Shown here piece by piece: positions 20,301 through 28,524 of a stretch of 64,000 nucleotides of DNA; positions within the stretch are counted from its first letter, which is position 1, and every line of letters starts with the position of its first letter. The stretch comes from Corynebacterium sputi DSM 45148. Lineage in GTDB: Bacteria > Actinomycetota > Actinomycetes > Mycobacteriales > Mycobacteriaceae. The DNA lies in the NCBI RefSeq assembly GCF_000427865.1, contig NZ_ATYV01000013.1, forward strand, positions 23,667 through 87,666. The letters are read 5' to 3'. The position numbers were made by a program, and so were the translations under genes. The notes below the pieces were generated by a model. The model searched no databases. It saw only the letters and a list, made by a program, of their open reading frames with translations, and was not told the origin of the DNA.

Positions 20301-20790
20301 TGACGGAGACCTCAACACTTCCTGGAGTAGTTCCGAATATTTGGAGCAGTTCGCCGAACCGCCGCTCGGATTCAAGCAGGGCATCGGTCTGGTCGTGACC
20401 TTGGACGCCCCGGCGACACCGACATCCGTTGAGATCGTTGGAACTGACGGAGTCATGGTCCAGGTCTATGCGGTCGAGGACGGCGTCGATATGGATTCGG
20501 TTTCCTCTCTCGATGAGCTCACCGAAGTCGGCGAGGCCCGCCTCGGCGAATCGCCAGGTGCCAACGGTAACGGTGGCACGGAGACTCCGACGACCACTGC
20601 CACCACTGCCGAGAACGACGGCAATAACGCCGCCGAAGGCGATCCCGGTTCCGATTCCCTCAATGGCACCGTGGTGTCGTTGACCGGTGCTCCGCAGACC
20701 GACCGCCTGCTGATCTGGGTATCCGAACTGCCGATGGAGCAGCCGAACCTCGTAGAGATCAACGAGGTTGCCGTCCGCGCACGCGGATAG
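17344..20790 (+). CDS. murJ: Lipid II flippase MurJ fused to a pseudokinase domain
   Basis: This 1148-residue protein moves the peptidoglycan precursor lipid II across the membrane. After a basic disordered N-terminus, the MurJ/MviN core spans about residues 80-610 with some 14 helices and motifs such as STGSMAIATLISRITGFVRN. A kinase-like domain follows from about residue 665 (GEIIGAGRYRLISETAKRD). It lacks a recognisable catalytic Lys, HRD and DFG, so it is a pseudokinase, as in mycobacterial MviN where the phosphorylated domain binds the FHA protein FhaA. A single helix at about 900-920 leads to an extracellular domain with a discoidin-like look (LSDLDNPESAGLAADGDLNT). It is preceded by the DUF6049 gene and followed by sigM. 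Confidence 0.93.
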   Translation: MVSVTEPDPSQPSVPNGQVPHTGQRGRIRRPTAPAPDPTRREPRRVEQAPDLSRSPREASAIAVAEEHTDDSRPRATDRDVVRSTGSMAIATLISRITGFVRNAMIGAALGGGVASAFNVANTLPNLITEIVLGAVLTSLVIPVLVRAEKEDDDHGETFVRRLFTAAMSILIVVTVIAVIGAPFLTRMMLSSEGQVNVDLSTSFAVLLLPQILFYGVFALLMAVLNTKGVFKPGAWAPVANNIIAIATLSLYIFLPGPKLNDGGSSLFNPYVLLLGIGTTLGVVLQAAIMIPPLRKAGVNLKPLWGIDARVKQFAGMGIAIIAYVAVSQLGYVITMRIASVANEAAPLQYQQAWLLLQVPYGIIGVTLLTAIMPRLSRNASDGDNVAVIRDLNVGTKLTMLALVPIVVFFTFFGQQIANALFAYGQFTSEQADVIGWTLSFSAFTLIPYALVLLHLRVFYAREEAWTPTFIIIGITVVKVLLTLLAPLMATEPYLVVVLLGGANGFGYIAGAVIGVLLLRRTLGSLNGKESWTTSIWAFGAALIAAIIAFGFDYLLGMTPLQDLGSIGYFIRVALSGILFLTITGLVLMRSPLPEVRTVGSMLGRIPGLRRFAPAPPTAQDAPDLPDASDMIAGGADPLGVANDGIIGSPLLPPLPTEAARAPRFVPGEIIGAGRYRLISETAKRDRMRMWRAQDLTSPDKDEISFTYIEAADKTRSIAEMTRALKPLEGPGLTRIREVHTTRTTVIVISDWVAGAPLNTVASEAPNPEAAALAASDLFEAVARSREAEVPLGIDNADRLRVNVDGHLVLAYPAPLPGANTDEDLEGATRALEMLLRRCCEEIPEGIETIAENARTTDPAVTAQQLRDAAYGDGGSDLSVEPEAADSTSGRFLAPAQAMSRKKQWGVGVSVVGLSLVGAVGAATIYAQVNQSENAPLSQDSLRRGTEIVENVIASDRQIASVNEWQLPTDNPLSDLDNPESAGLAADGDLNTSWSSSEYLEQFAEPPLGFKQGIGLVVTLDAPATPTSVEIVGTDGVMVQVYAVEDGVDMDSVSSLDELTEVGEARLGESPGANGNGGTETPTTTATTAENDGNNAAEGDPGSDSLNGTVVSLTGAPQTDRLLIWVSELPMEQPNLVEINEVAVRARG

Positions 20791-20880
20791 TTCTCCACAG
20801 TCGCGAAGTTATCCACCATCGGGCCGGGCCCCTTCCACTTTCCGTGGCGGGGCCCGGCCCTCGGTGGTTTCATCCCCATC

Positions 20881-21555
20881 ATGAATATCGGGGGACACAG
20901 CCGGGGAGACCATGAGAGATCTACTAAAAGACAGGAGCTATCGGACGCGAATCTGTTGGCAGCGCACCGGGCAGGTGATTCCCGGGCGTTCCCACGGCTG
21001 TGGGCCAGACACTCCGACAAGCTGCTGAAAGTTGCGCTGCGGACCACCAGTTCCGAAGACGATGCCCAGGACGCAGTGCAGGAAGCTTTCTTGAAGGTCC
21101 ACCGGAAATCGGAAGGTCTGCGGGAGGACTCTTCGGTCTCCACGTGGCTGCACCGAATCACGCTGAATTCGATCTACGACAACCATCGGAAGCTGGGCAA
21201 GATGGTTCAGGAACCGGTCGATCATTCAAAGGTCCACCTGCTTACTGCCCAGGAGGACTATCAGAACGGACAACAATTCGGTGTCGCCGTCGGTCAGGTC
21301 ATTGAGCTAACTGTGCGGGACGCCATGGAGAAACTCCCGGCGTACCAACGGGAGGCCATCAACAAGATGGATATCCAGGGACTGACTACCGAGGAGACCG
21401 CGGATGACCTTGGCGTGTCCGAGGGCACGGTGAAATCCAGACGAGCCAGGGGCCGACGCGAACTGCGGAAGATCCTCACCTCAGCGCCTCTACCCAAGCC
21501 GGTCCGACCGCCAGCTCCGTCGGTGAGCTTGCCGAGGGAATGTGCGGCCCCGTAG
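20881..21555 (+). CDS. sigM: ECF RNA polymerase sigma factor SigM
   Basis: The 224-residue protein has the two ECF domains: sigma2 at about residues 22-95 (DDAQDAVQEAFLKVHRK and STWLHRITLNSIYDNHRK) and sigma4 at about 140-195 (MEKLPAYQREAINKMDIQGL and TTEETADDLGVSEGTVKSRR). By position, before trxB and trxA, it is SigM, which in corynebacteria responds to disulfide stress and in mycobacteria is held by the anti-sigma factor RsmA. No anti-sigma gene is visible between it and trxB, where only 128 bp remain. The start at 20881 fits the family length. Confidence 0.9.
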   Translation: MNIGGHSRGDHERSTKRQELSDANLLAAHRAGDSRAFPRLWARHSDKLLKVALRTTSSEDDAQDAVQEAFLKVHRKSEGLREDSSVSTWLHRITLNSIYDNHRKLGKMVQEPVDHSKVHLLTAQEDYQNGQQFGVAVGQVIELTVRDAMEKLPAYQREAINKMDIQGLTTEETADDLGVSEGTVKSRRARGRRELRKILTSAPLPKPVRPPAPSVSLPRECAAP

Positions 21556-21601
21556 ACACGTTGTCCCGGATGGACACGCCGGAACGCGCGCGGCCACCGA
21601 T

Positions 21602-21637
21602 CTAGTTCCCGACCCGCTAGTTCCACAGCGGTAGGCT
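21602..21637 (+). promoter_or_regulatory. Candidate trxB promoter with repeated CTAGTTCC
   Basis: CTAGTTCC occurs at 21602-21609 and again at 21617-21624, and TAGGCT at 21632-21637 resembles a corynebacterial -10 element. The spacing to trxB (21684) suits a promoter. Which sigma factor uses it cannot be told by eye. Confidence 0.3.
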
Positions 21638-21683
21638 GCTGAGAGATTTCCGGAACATCGACCTGAGGGAAGACGAACAACTC

Positions 21684-22613
21684 ATGACGGACAACACCAT
21701 CCACGACGTGATCATCGTAGGCTCCGGCCCCGCCGGATACACCGCCGCTATCTACGCAGCTCGCGCTGAGCTCAAGCCGGTGATTTTCGAGGGCATCGAG
21801 TTCGGCGGTTCCTTGATGAACACGACCGAGGTCGAGAACTACCCGGGCTTCGCCGAGGGTATCCAGGGCCCGGATCTGATGGACCAGATGCGTTCGCAGG
21901 CAGAGCGCTTCGGTGCAGACCTGCGGATGGAGAACGTTGACCGCGTGGAACTGACCGGTGACGTGAAGTCCGTGTGGGTTGGCGACGAAGAGCACCGCGC
22001 CCGCACCGTCATCCTCGCGACCGGCGCAGCTCCGCGTTACCTGTACGTCCCGGGCGAGCAGGAACTGCTCGGACACGGCGTGTCCTCCTGCGCTACGTGC
22101 GACGGCTTCTTCTTCCGTGACCATGACATCGCAGTGGTCGGCGGTGGCGACTCCGCGATGGAGGAGGCAACCTTCCTGACGAAGTTCGCCAAGTCTGTCA
22201 CCGTCATCCACCGTCGTGAGGAATTCCGCGCCTCGAAGATCATGGAGGAGCGCGCCCGTCAGAACCCGAAGGTCAACTTCGAGCTGAACAAAACCGTGTC
22301 GAAGGTTATCGGTGAAGGCTCCGTCTCCGGCCTGGAGCTGACCGACGCCGTCACCGGTGAGGTCTCCCACCTGGATGCCACCGCCATGTTCGTTGCTATC
22401 GGCCACGATCCTCGCTCGCAGCTGTTCGCAGACGTCATTGATACCGATGCCGACGGCTACGTGAAGGTCGAGGCTCCCTCCACCCGCACCAACATCCCTG
22501 GCGTCTTTGCCGTGGGCGACCTGGTCGACAACCGTTACCAGCAGGCGATCACTGCAGCCGGCACCGGCTGCACGGCTGCTCTGGACGCCGAGCACTACCT
22601 GCAGAACCTGTAG
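21684..22613 (+). CDS. trxB: Thioredoxin-disulfide reductase
   Basis: This cytoplasmic FAD enzyme uses NADPH to reduce thioredoxin. The 309-residue protein shows the FAD-binding [10 protein letters not shown] near residue 12, the redox-active CATC at about residues 137-140 followed by DGFF, the NADPH-binding [13 protein letters not shown] near 153 and the terminal FAD motif [15 protein letters not shown] near 275. All are intact and the length is normal. trxA begins 100 bases downstream with its own ribosome site, and sigM lies upstream, so the set forms a disulfide-stress module. Confidence 0.96.
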   Translation: MTDNTIHDVIIVGSGPAGYTAAIYAARAELKPVIFEGIEFGGSLMNTTEVENYPGFAEGIQGPDLMDQMRSQAERFGADLRMENVDRVELTGDVKSVWVGDEEHRARTVILATGAAPRYLYVPGEQELLGHGVSSCATCDGFFFRDHDIAVVGGGDSAMEEATFLTKFAKSVTVIHRREEFRASKIMEERARQNPKVNFELNKTVSKVIGEGSVSGLELTDAVTGEVSHLDATAMFVAIGHDPRSQLFADVIDTDADGYVKVEAPSTRTNIPGVFAVGDLVDNRYQQAITAAGTGCTAALDAEHYLQNL

Positions 22614-22713
22614 GGACCGCCTAGCCGAGGGCATGCGGATTCGACGAAACCGCTGTTACACTCATCGGCATCAGGCTAAGTCAATCAAATCTTCTCAAGC
22701 CATAGGAGAAATC

Positions 22714-23034
22714 ATGGCCACTCAGATCGTCACCACCGACACTTTCCGCACTGCGGTCGTAGAGTCCGATAAGCCCGTCCTCGTCGACTTTTGGGCTGAA
22801 TGGTGCGGCCCCTGCAAGAAGATCGCCCCCGTTCTGGAGGAGCTGTCCGAAGAGCTCGGCGACTCCGTCTCCATCGTGAAGGTCAACGTGGACGAGGAGC
22901 GTGCGCTGGCCACGATGTTCCAGATCATGTCCATCCCGTCGCTGTATGTCTTCAAGGACGGCCAGAAGGTCGACGAGATCGTCGGAGTCCAGCCCAAGGC
23001 CTCCATTCGAGCGAAGCTTGAGGCTCAGCTGTAG
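22714..23034 (+). CDS. trxA: Thioredoxin
   Basis: This 106-residue thioredoxin has the canonical active site WCGPC at residues 30-34, preceded by VLVDFWAE, and the cis-proline loop in IMSIPSLYVF. It reduces protein disulfides and is recharged by the upstream TrxB. The ATG at 22714 is preceded by a strong TAGGAGA ribosome site; a longer upstream frame is not supported. A strong terminator follows directly. In the mycobacterial locus the equivalent is trxC. Confidence 0.96.
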   Translation: MATQIVTTDTFRTAVVESDKPVLVDFWAEWCGPCKKIAPVLEELSEELGDSVSIVKVNVDEERALATMFQIMSIPSLYVFKDGQKVDEIVGVQPKASIRAKLEAQL

Positions 23035-23046
23035 CTGGTAGTCTGG

Positions 23047-23092
23047 ACCTCGCGACCCAGTCATCCTGACTGGCGCCGCGAGGTACTTTTTT
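23047..23092 (+). terminator. Terminator after trxA
   Basis: ACCTCGCG (23047-23054) pairs with CGCGAGGT (23077-23084), with an inner CCAGTCA/TGACTGG hairpin, followed by a run of six T. It separates trxA from cwlM. Confidence 0.85.
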
Positions 23093-23113
23093 GTGCGGAA
23101 GGGTCTGTGATTC

Positions 23114-24295
23114 GTGGTCGAGTTTCTTCGAGTAGGGGATAGAAATCCCCGTGTCGCCGAAGTACGCGGGACGCTTGCCCGCCTCGGTCTGGTGCAGGAC
23201 TATTCAGGCGATGCGACGGCAAGCTCGTCGCCCCAGTTTTCCGGGGAAGACGACTTGTATGACGCCGGGCTGGAGTCGAGCGTCCGCGCCTTCCAGCAAT
23301 CTCGCGGCATCCTGGCCGACGGAATTATCCGTGACCAGACCCTGCACGCGATGCGGGAAGCGACCTACAAGCTCGGCGCTCGAGTGCTCCAGTATGAGCC
23401 GCTGTCCGAACTCACCGGTGATGACATCGGTCAGCTCCAGACGACTCTTCAGGAGCTGGGTTTTTACACCGAGCGGATCGACGGTCACTTCGGCATTCAC
23501 ACTGACCGAGGCCTGCGTGACTACCAGCAGAACTACGGCTTGAGGGTCGACGGTGTCTGCGGTCCAGTGACCCTGCGCGCCTTGGACTACCTTGGCCGTC
23601 GTGTCACCGGTGGATCCGCAGCGACCTTCCATGAACGTGAGAAGGTCCGTCGTGCAGGTCCGAACCTTTCCGGTAAGCGCATCGTCATCGACCCGGGCTT
23701 GGGTGGAGACGACACCGGCCTGACCGTCGCCGGACCCTATGGTCCGATCAGTGAAGCCGAGATCCTGTGGGACCTGGCTTCTCGTATCGAAGGTCGAATG
23801 GTCGCCGCCGGCGTGGAGACGATCCTCTCCCGCCCGCGTAGCGGCAACCCTTCGGTCCGAGAGCGTGCCGATTTGGCGAACGCCTTCGGCGCAGACGCGG
23901 TGATTTCGCTGCGCGCGGACCGGTTCCACAATGACAAGGCCAATGGCGTGGCCTCTTTCTACTTCGGTTCTCCAGAAGGCCACACCTCGCTCGTCGGCGA
24001 ACGTTTGGCAAGCCTCATCCAGCGTGAGATTGTCGCACGCCTTCCTTTGACTGACTGCTGGACCCACCGACGCACCTGGGACATGCTTCGCATGACTCGA
24101 ATGCCTGTCGTGGAGATCGCATTGGCGTACCTGACGAACCCGAAGGACGTCTCGATTCTCACCTCCCCGGAGCAGCGCGACAAGATCGCCGAAGCCATCG
24201 TCGTGTCAGTGAAGCGCCTGTACTTGCTGGACAACGATGACCGCCCGACCGGCACGTTCTCGTTCAAGGAATTGCTGGCCTCCGAAGGAAACTAA
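23114..24295 (+). CDS. cwlM: CwlM, amidase-like regulator of peptidoglycan synthesis
   Basis: The 393-residue protein has two peptidoglycan-binding-1 type repeats (about residues 5-80 and 100-165; RAFQQSRGILADGIIRD and LRDYQQNYGLRVDGVCGP) and a C-terminal Amidase_3 domain from about 190 to 365. No signal peptide is present, so it is cytoplasmic. In the amidase domain the usual zinc-ligand histidines appear replaced: IDPGLGG instead of IDPGHGG and ISLRAD instead of ISLHAN/D, while glutamates in SEAEILWDLA and VVEIALAYLTN remain. That fits a catalytically dead protein, in line with mycobacterial CwlM, which after phosphorylation activates MurA. The gene starts with GTG. Confidence 0.92.
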   Translation: MVEFLRVGDRNPRVAEVRGTLARLGLVQDYSGDATASSSPQFSGEDDLYDAGLESSVRAFQQSRGILADGIIRDQTLHAMREATYKLGARVLQYEPLSELTGDDIGQLQTTLQELGFYTERIDGHFGIHTDRGLRDYQQNYGLRVDGVCGPVTLRALDYLGRRVTGGSAATFHEREKVRRAGPNLSGKRIVIDPGLGGDDTGLTVAGPYGPISEAEILWDLASRIEGRMVAAGVETILSRPRSGNPSVRERADLANAFGADAVISLRADRFHNDKANGVASFYFGSPEGHTSLVGERLASLIQREIVARLPLTDCWTHRRTWDMLRMTRMPVVEIALAYLTNPKDVSILTSPEQRDKIAEAIVVSVKRLYLLDNDDRPTGTFSFKELLASEGN

Positions 24296-24302
24296 CGCAG
24301 CA

Positions 24303-24357
24303 GTACCGACACCTGGTCGGTACGAATGAAGGGGCGGACCATCATGGTCCGCCCCTT
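24303..24357. terminator. Tandem hairpins between cwlM and the converging GNAT gene
   Basis: GTACCGAC/GTCGGTAC (24303-24323) is followed by AAGGGGCGGACC/GGTCCGCCCCTT (24329-24357). The second is a strong bidirectional terminator between two converging genes. Confidence 0.8.
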
Positions 24358-24367
24358 CTTGGAATCT

Positions 24368-25240
24368 CTAGCGATTGAGTTGCGCCAGCAACGCCTCTGC
24401 CATCTGCGTAGCAGCGAGGTGGTCGAGAGCTTCGCCGACAGCACTGCTCCAGTCCCAGTCGCCATCCAGTTCCAGTCGCAGTCGGGGATGGCGCTGATGT
24501 GGCTTTACGACGGTAAATCCGGCATTGAGCAGCACCCGCGTCTGCGGAACATCTCCGGATCCATGACCGATATCGCCCAGAGTTCCTGGGTCGCAGGCAA
24601 GTCGGGCTTCAGCACGTTCGAATTCCCGAATCATTGCTTCGGCCTGGTCGAGGCTGTCCTCGATGTCGAATGGGTTGGCGTCGTCAAGCGAAACCGCAAG
24701 CGACAACTCCCCAAGACCGGGCTGCTGGTCGGCGGCCTCGCCGCCGCCAGAGCAGCCGAACGCCTCGATCGCTTTCACACCACGGGCGGCAAGATTGTGC
24801 ACCACCGCTGTGATCAGCGCGCCCTCGTAGCCGAGGCCAAGATACTCCGGCTGGATGTGCAGGCTCGACAGCAAGACGGCATCCGGGGAGACCGGCCCTG
24901 AGGCCATAGTCCTGCTCTTCGGCATGTAGAGGGCAGGAGCGAACAGTACGGTCGCCACGGCAGGGGAGAACTCATTTTCGCTGACGGTGTAGCCGCACAG
25001 TCCCCACTCATAGGTGACGGAGTTCAGCCACGCTTCCTTCTCCAGCATCGGATCCTCGACCTCTGCGTGACCACCACTGATGCGGTCAGCGGCCGGGATG
25101 CCGAGGACACGGTCCGCAGATATCTGCTGGTCACCGGCGTCGGGCGCCTCTGCCATCTGCCAGAACAGACTTCGGTGGGCGCTGGGGTGGAGGCGATCCA
25201 GGTTCGTCAGCGTGATGGCCTCGATATGTCCTGGTGCCAT
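24368..25240 (-). CDS. GNAT-type acetyltransferase-like protein next to parB
   Basis: This 290-residue protein occupies the conserved slot between cwlM and parB (the position of mycobacterial Rv3916c). The middle holds a GNAT-like region with VLLSSLHIQPEYLGLGYEGALI around residues 125-150, where the normal Q/RxxGxG loop is relaxed, and a later SGDVPQTRVLLNAGFTVVKPH motif near the C-terminus that resembles motif B. The substrate is unknown. It is transcribed in the same direction as parA-parB, about 55 bases after parB, so it may be the last gene of that operon. Confidence 0.75.
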   Translation of the reverse strand: MAPGHIEAITLTNLDRLHPSAHRSLFWQMAEAPDAGDQQISADRVLGIPAADRISGGHAEVEDPMLEKEAWLNSVTYEWGLCGYTVSENEFSPAVATVLFAPALYMPKSRTMASGPVSPDAVLLSSLHIQPEYLGLGYEGALITAVVHNLAARGVKAIEAFGCSGGGEAADQQPGLGELSLAVSLDDANPFDIEDSLDQAEAMIREFERAEARLACDPGTLGDIGHGSGDVPQTRVLLNAGFTVVKPHQRHPRLRLELDGDWDWSSAVGEALDHLAATQMAEALLAQLNR

Positions 25241-25294
25241 ATGGGACCTCCCTCGTTGTGTCGGTATCGAACGGACGCGTGGACGCTGTGTCCT

Positions 25295-26521
25295 CTAGTC
25301 CTGCTCGGTCCCGAGAATGTCCATGATCCGGTCGAAGTCCTCCAGATCACCGAATTCGATGACGATCTTGCCCTTCTTCTTGCCCATCTGAGCCGTGACC
25401 TTGGTGTCGAAGCGATCAGAGAGACGGTCCGCGCTATCGGTCAGTCGCTCCGGCTGGGGAATCTGCTCACGCGGCTTCGGCGCCGGTTCCACGCCATCGC
25501 GGTTCGCGAGGGTGACGGCTTCCTCGGTCGCGCGGACCGAGAGACCTTCGGCGACAATCCGACCTGCCAGATCCTCCATGGATTCCTGGCCAGTCTTCAG
25601 TCCAAGCAGAGCACGCGCGTGTCCTGCGGACAGGACACCCGCAGCGACTCGACCCTGGACCGGGACGGGGAGCTGCAGAAGGCGGATCATGTTGGTAATC
25701 ATCGGGCGGGAGCGACCAATTTTTTCTGCCAGCTGAGCCTGGGTGACATCGAACTCCTCGAGAAGCTGCTGGTAGGCAGCGGCTTCTTCCAAAGGATTGA
25801 GCTGGACGCGGTGGATGTTCTCCAACAGGGCGTCGCGAAGCATCTCCGAGTCGTCCGTCTCGCGGACGATCGTCGGCAGAGTGTCCAGACCAGCGATCTG
25901 GGCAGCGCGCCAACGGCGCTCACCCATGATGATCTCGAACTCAGGCTGCGGCGCCTGCGGATTACGGCTGCGGGCGACCTCCAGAGCACGAGCCCTACCC
26001 TCACGGGGGATGGAACGAACCACGATCGGCTGCATGAGACCGAACTCGCGGATCGAATGGGCCAGCTCATGGAGCGGCTCATCATCAAAAGTCTGGCGCG
26101 GCTGCTCCGGGTTCGGTGCGATGACAGGCACCGGAATCTCCCGGTAGGTTGCACCAACCACTAGGGGAGAGGCCTTCGAGGAGGCGGATTCTGCGGCGGG
26201 GCCGTCTCCTGGCGCGGTGGCCGAGGAAGCCTGCGGAATCGACCGGCCGACCGGTCCGAGCCCTCCAGGGGAGCGTTTCGACGCCGACTTGCTCGTCTCG
26301 GCACCCTGAGCCGAATCGGATTCGACCTCGGCAGCCGGACTGGCCTGCGGCTGCTCCTGAGCCGGTCGCACCCGGGAAGGGCCGAACAGTTCGTCAGCGG
26401 CGCTGTCACCCAGTGCGGGCCGACCTTCCCCTGACGTCGGAATCAGGGCGGCCAGCCCACGGCCAAGCCCACCCCTCCGGGGTTCACGTTTCCCGGCTTC
26501 CTGCCTGTCCTGAGTCATCAT
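25295..26521 (-). CDS. parB: Chromosome partitioning protein ParB
   Basis: ParB binds parS and loads as a CTP-dependent sliding clamp, forming the partition complex that ParA moves. The 408-residue protein has a long, low-complexity Pro/Ala/Ser N-terminus (about 120 residues), then the ParB N-domain with [20 protein letters not shown], the CTP-binding IVVRS and GERRWRAAQ motifs, the helix-turn-helix parS-binding domain ([19 protein letters not shown]) and a C-terminal dimerisation segment ([20 protein letters not shown]). Seven matching parS-type sites lie 13-22 kb away on the other side of oriC. It follows parA by 40 bases. Confidence 0.96.
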   Translation of the reverse strand: MMTQDRQEAGKREPRRGGLGRGLAALIPTSGEGRPALGDSAADELFGPSRVRPAQEQPQASPAAEVESDSAQGAETSKSASKRSPGGLGPVGRSIPQASSATAPGDGPAAESASSKASPLVVGATYREIPVPVIAPNPEQPRQTFDDEPLHELAHSIREFGLMQPIVVRSIPREGRARALEVARSRNPQAPQPEFEIIMGERRWRAAQIAGLDTLPTIVRETDDSEMLRDALLENIHRVQLNPLEEAAAYQQLLEEFDVTQAQLAEKIGRSRPMITNMIRLLQLPVPVQGRVAAGVLSAGHARALLGLKTGQESMEDLAGRIVAEGLSVRATEEAVTLANRDGVEPAPKPREQIPQPERLTDSADRLSDRFDTKVTAQMGKKKGKIVIEFGDLEDFDRIMDILGTEQD

Positions 26522-26561
26522 CTACCTCGTTGTGCTGGTCACCGCATTCCTGCGTCTGACG

Positions 26562-27515
26562 TTAAGTGGTCGGATCCGCCGCGCCGGCCCGCTCCTCGGC
26601 GGGTTCGACACCGATTGCACCGGAAGAGGCTGTGGGAAGAAGATTACCGCGTGCGGCCAGCTCCTTGGCTGCGTCCATGTAGGCCAGCGCGCCGCGGGAG
26701 CCGGGATCGTAGGAGATCACTGACTGTCCGTATCCCGGCGCCTCCGACACCTTCACACTACGTGGGATCACATTCCGGAGAACAGCCTTGCCGAAGTGGT
26801 TTCGCACTTCGCCAGAGACCTCATCTGCCAGTCGGGTCCTGCCGTCATACATCGTCAGCAGAACCGCGGAGATATGCAGTTCCGGGTTGAGGTGCTGGCG
26901 AATCATCTGCACGTTGTTGAGGAGCTGGGTCACTCCCTCCAGTGCATAAAACTCACACTGGATCGGGATCATGATCTCATCCGACGCGGTCATCGCGTTG
27001 AGGGTGAGCAGCCCCAGCGAGGGCGGGCAGTCGATGATCAGGTAGTCGAACCCGTTCTCAATGAGGAACTCTTCGGTCACTGTCTGCTTCAGGCGACGCT
27101 CACGGTTGAACAGGTTGACCAATTCGATCTCTGAACCGGCAAGGTCCAAGGTCGCAGGAATGCACCACAGGTTCTCCGATTCCGGAGACTGCTTCATTGC
27201 CTCTTCCGGAGTGATCTCACCAAGCAGGAGCTCATACGTCGACGGAGTGCCACTGAAGTGCTCGACACCCAGTGCTGTCGAGGCGTTGCCCTGCGGATCC
27301 GAGTCGATAACCAGGACCTTGAGCCCGTGGTGGGCCAGCGCACTGGCGATGTTCACCGTCGTGGTGGTCTTGCCAACGCCACCCTTCTGGTTCGCGATAG
27401 TGATCCTCCGTGGCACCGACGGCTTCGGCAGGGACAACCTGTTCGGCGTCCTCACCTGGGCAGCACGGCGCGCCGCTTCCGCGATAGGTGTGTTAGCCCA
27501 GGATTTCTGGGACAT
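26562..27515 (-). CDS. parA: Chromosome partitioning ATPase ParA (Soj)
   Basis: This is a deviant Walker A ATPase of 317 residues. The nucleotide site is KGGVGKTTTT at residues 44-53, preceded by ITIANQ; the switch region FDYLIIDCPPSLGLLTLNAM and the Walker B-like ILIDSDPQGNAS-type segment (VLVIDSDPQGNASTALG) are present. It drives segregation of the ParB-bound origin in the cytoplasm. The N-terminus carries a short extension (about 36 residues) before the ATPase core, as in actinobacterial homologues. The gene is followed closely by parB, and 160 bp separate it from rsmG. Confidence 0.96.
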   Translation of the reverse strand: MSQKSWANTPIAEAARRAAQVRTPNRLSLPKPSVPRRITIANQKGGVGKTTTTVNIASALAHHGLKVLVIDSDPQGNASTALGVEHFSGTPSTYELLLGEITPEEAMKQSPESENLWCIPATLDLAGSEIELVNLFNRERRLKQTVTEEFLIENGFDYLIIDCPPSLGLLTLNAMTASDEIMIPIQCEFYALEGVTQLLNNVQMIRQHLNPELHISAVLLTMYDGRTRLADEVSGEVRNHFGKAVLRNVIPRSVKVSEAPGYGQSVISYDPGSRGALAYMDAAKELAARGNLLPTASSGAIGVEPAEERAGAADPTT

Positions 27516-27674
27516 GCTTGAGCCTCCGTCGCCCTATGGCGTGCATTGCTGGAACTGCTGACGAGCGAACCGGACCATTGGTCGGCACAGGTCTCGGATC
27601 GAGCCGTCTCTGACCACTGCCACTCTAGTCCCGACCCCGACACCGGTTCCGCAACAACGCCTGATGATTACTGA

Positions 27675-28349
27675 CTAATTCTTGACGATGCGCACGACAT
27701 AGGTCGGCGTCGTGTCGGTCTCTTCACCGATCTGCACGACATCAACTGTGCCGCCCTTGGCCTTGCGGATGAGCTTGCCGTCCCGCTCGATCTCTTCCGG
27801 GGCGCTGGAGCCTTTCACTGCAGCCATGACACCACCGGTCTTCACCAGCGGAAGCGTCCAACCGGCGAGCTTGCCCAGGGGAGCGACTGCACGGGAGGTC
27901 ACCACGTCGAACAGGCCAGCCTCCTTGCGTACCGACGGCTCCTCAGCTCGACCGCGGATGACGCGGACATTGTCCAGCGCGAGATCGTCAACAACCTCTT
28001 GCAGGAACGTAGTGCGACGCTGCAGAGGCTCGATCAGCGTGACCAGGAGATCAGGTCGGGCAATAGCCACCGGGATTCCCGGAAGTCCGGCACCGGAGCC
28101 GATATCCGCGACGGTAGCGCCCTCTGGGAGGACCTCCACCAGCGCAGCGGAATTTAAGATGTGCCGGTCCCACAGCTTCGGCACCTCACGCGGGCCGATC
28201 AGACCACGGACCGTGGCGTGCTCCGCGAGCCAGTAGTGGTACCGCCGGGCCAGATCCGCACGGGATCCGAAGACCGACTCCACCGCCGTCGTCGGTTCAG
28301 CCACCTGAGCTCCGTCGTCCTGCACCGGACCGTCTTCCGCCATCTTCAC
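27675..28349 (-). CDS. rsmG: 16S rRNA m7G527 methyltransferase RsmG (GidB)
   Basis: This 224-residue SAM-dependent methyltransferase modifies G527 of 16S rRNA; its loss causes low-level streptomycin resistance in many bacteria. The SAM-binding motif VADIGSGAGLPGIPVAIARP is near residues 80-100 and the acidic motif LIEPLQRRTTFLQEV follows. RGRAEEPS and the VTSRAVAPLGKLAGW segment are characteristic. It sits between yidC and parA as in other actinobacteria. Confidence 0.95.
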   Translation of the reverse strand: MKMAEDGPVQDDGAQVAEPTTAVESVFGSRADLARRYHYWLAEHATVRGLIGPREVPKLWDRHILNSAALVEVLPEGATVADIGSGAGLPGIPVAIARPDLLVTLIEPLQRRTTFLQEVVDDLALDNVRVIRGRAEEPSVRKEAGLFDVVTSRAVAPLGKLAGWTLPLVKTGGVMAAVKGSSAPEEIERDGKLIRKAKGGTVDVVQIGEETDTTPTYVVRIVKN

Positions 28350-28463
28350 AACCCTTCCCTCTGCGCCGCACCTGGACTCTGCGACGCTTAATCACACGTC
28401 AGTGTAACCGTCCGACATGCCCTTCCCAGACCACCTCCGGAGCATTGACCCCAGAACGCGGAA

Positions 28464-28497
28464 AACCGCCTGCCTCAAAATTCGAGGACAGGCGGTT
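28464..28497 (-). terminator. Terminator after yidC
   Basis: AACCGCCTG (28464-28472) pairs with CAGGCGGTT (28489-28497), with a CCTC/GAGG inner stem; on the minus strand TTTTCC follows. It separates the rpmH-rnpA-yidD-yidC block from rsmG. Confidence 0.75.
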
Positions 28498-28524
28498 CCT
28501 AGTGTGGACGGGCCGTACGGCAGT

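Noticed and set aside
21294..22634. Open frame of 446 codons opposite trxB
   Set aside because: Shadow of a well-supported gene in a high-GC genome.
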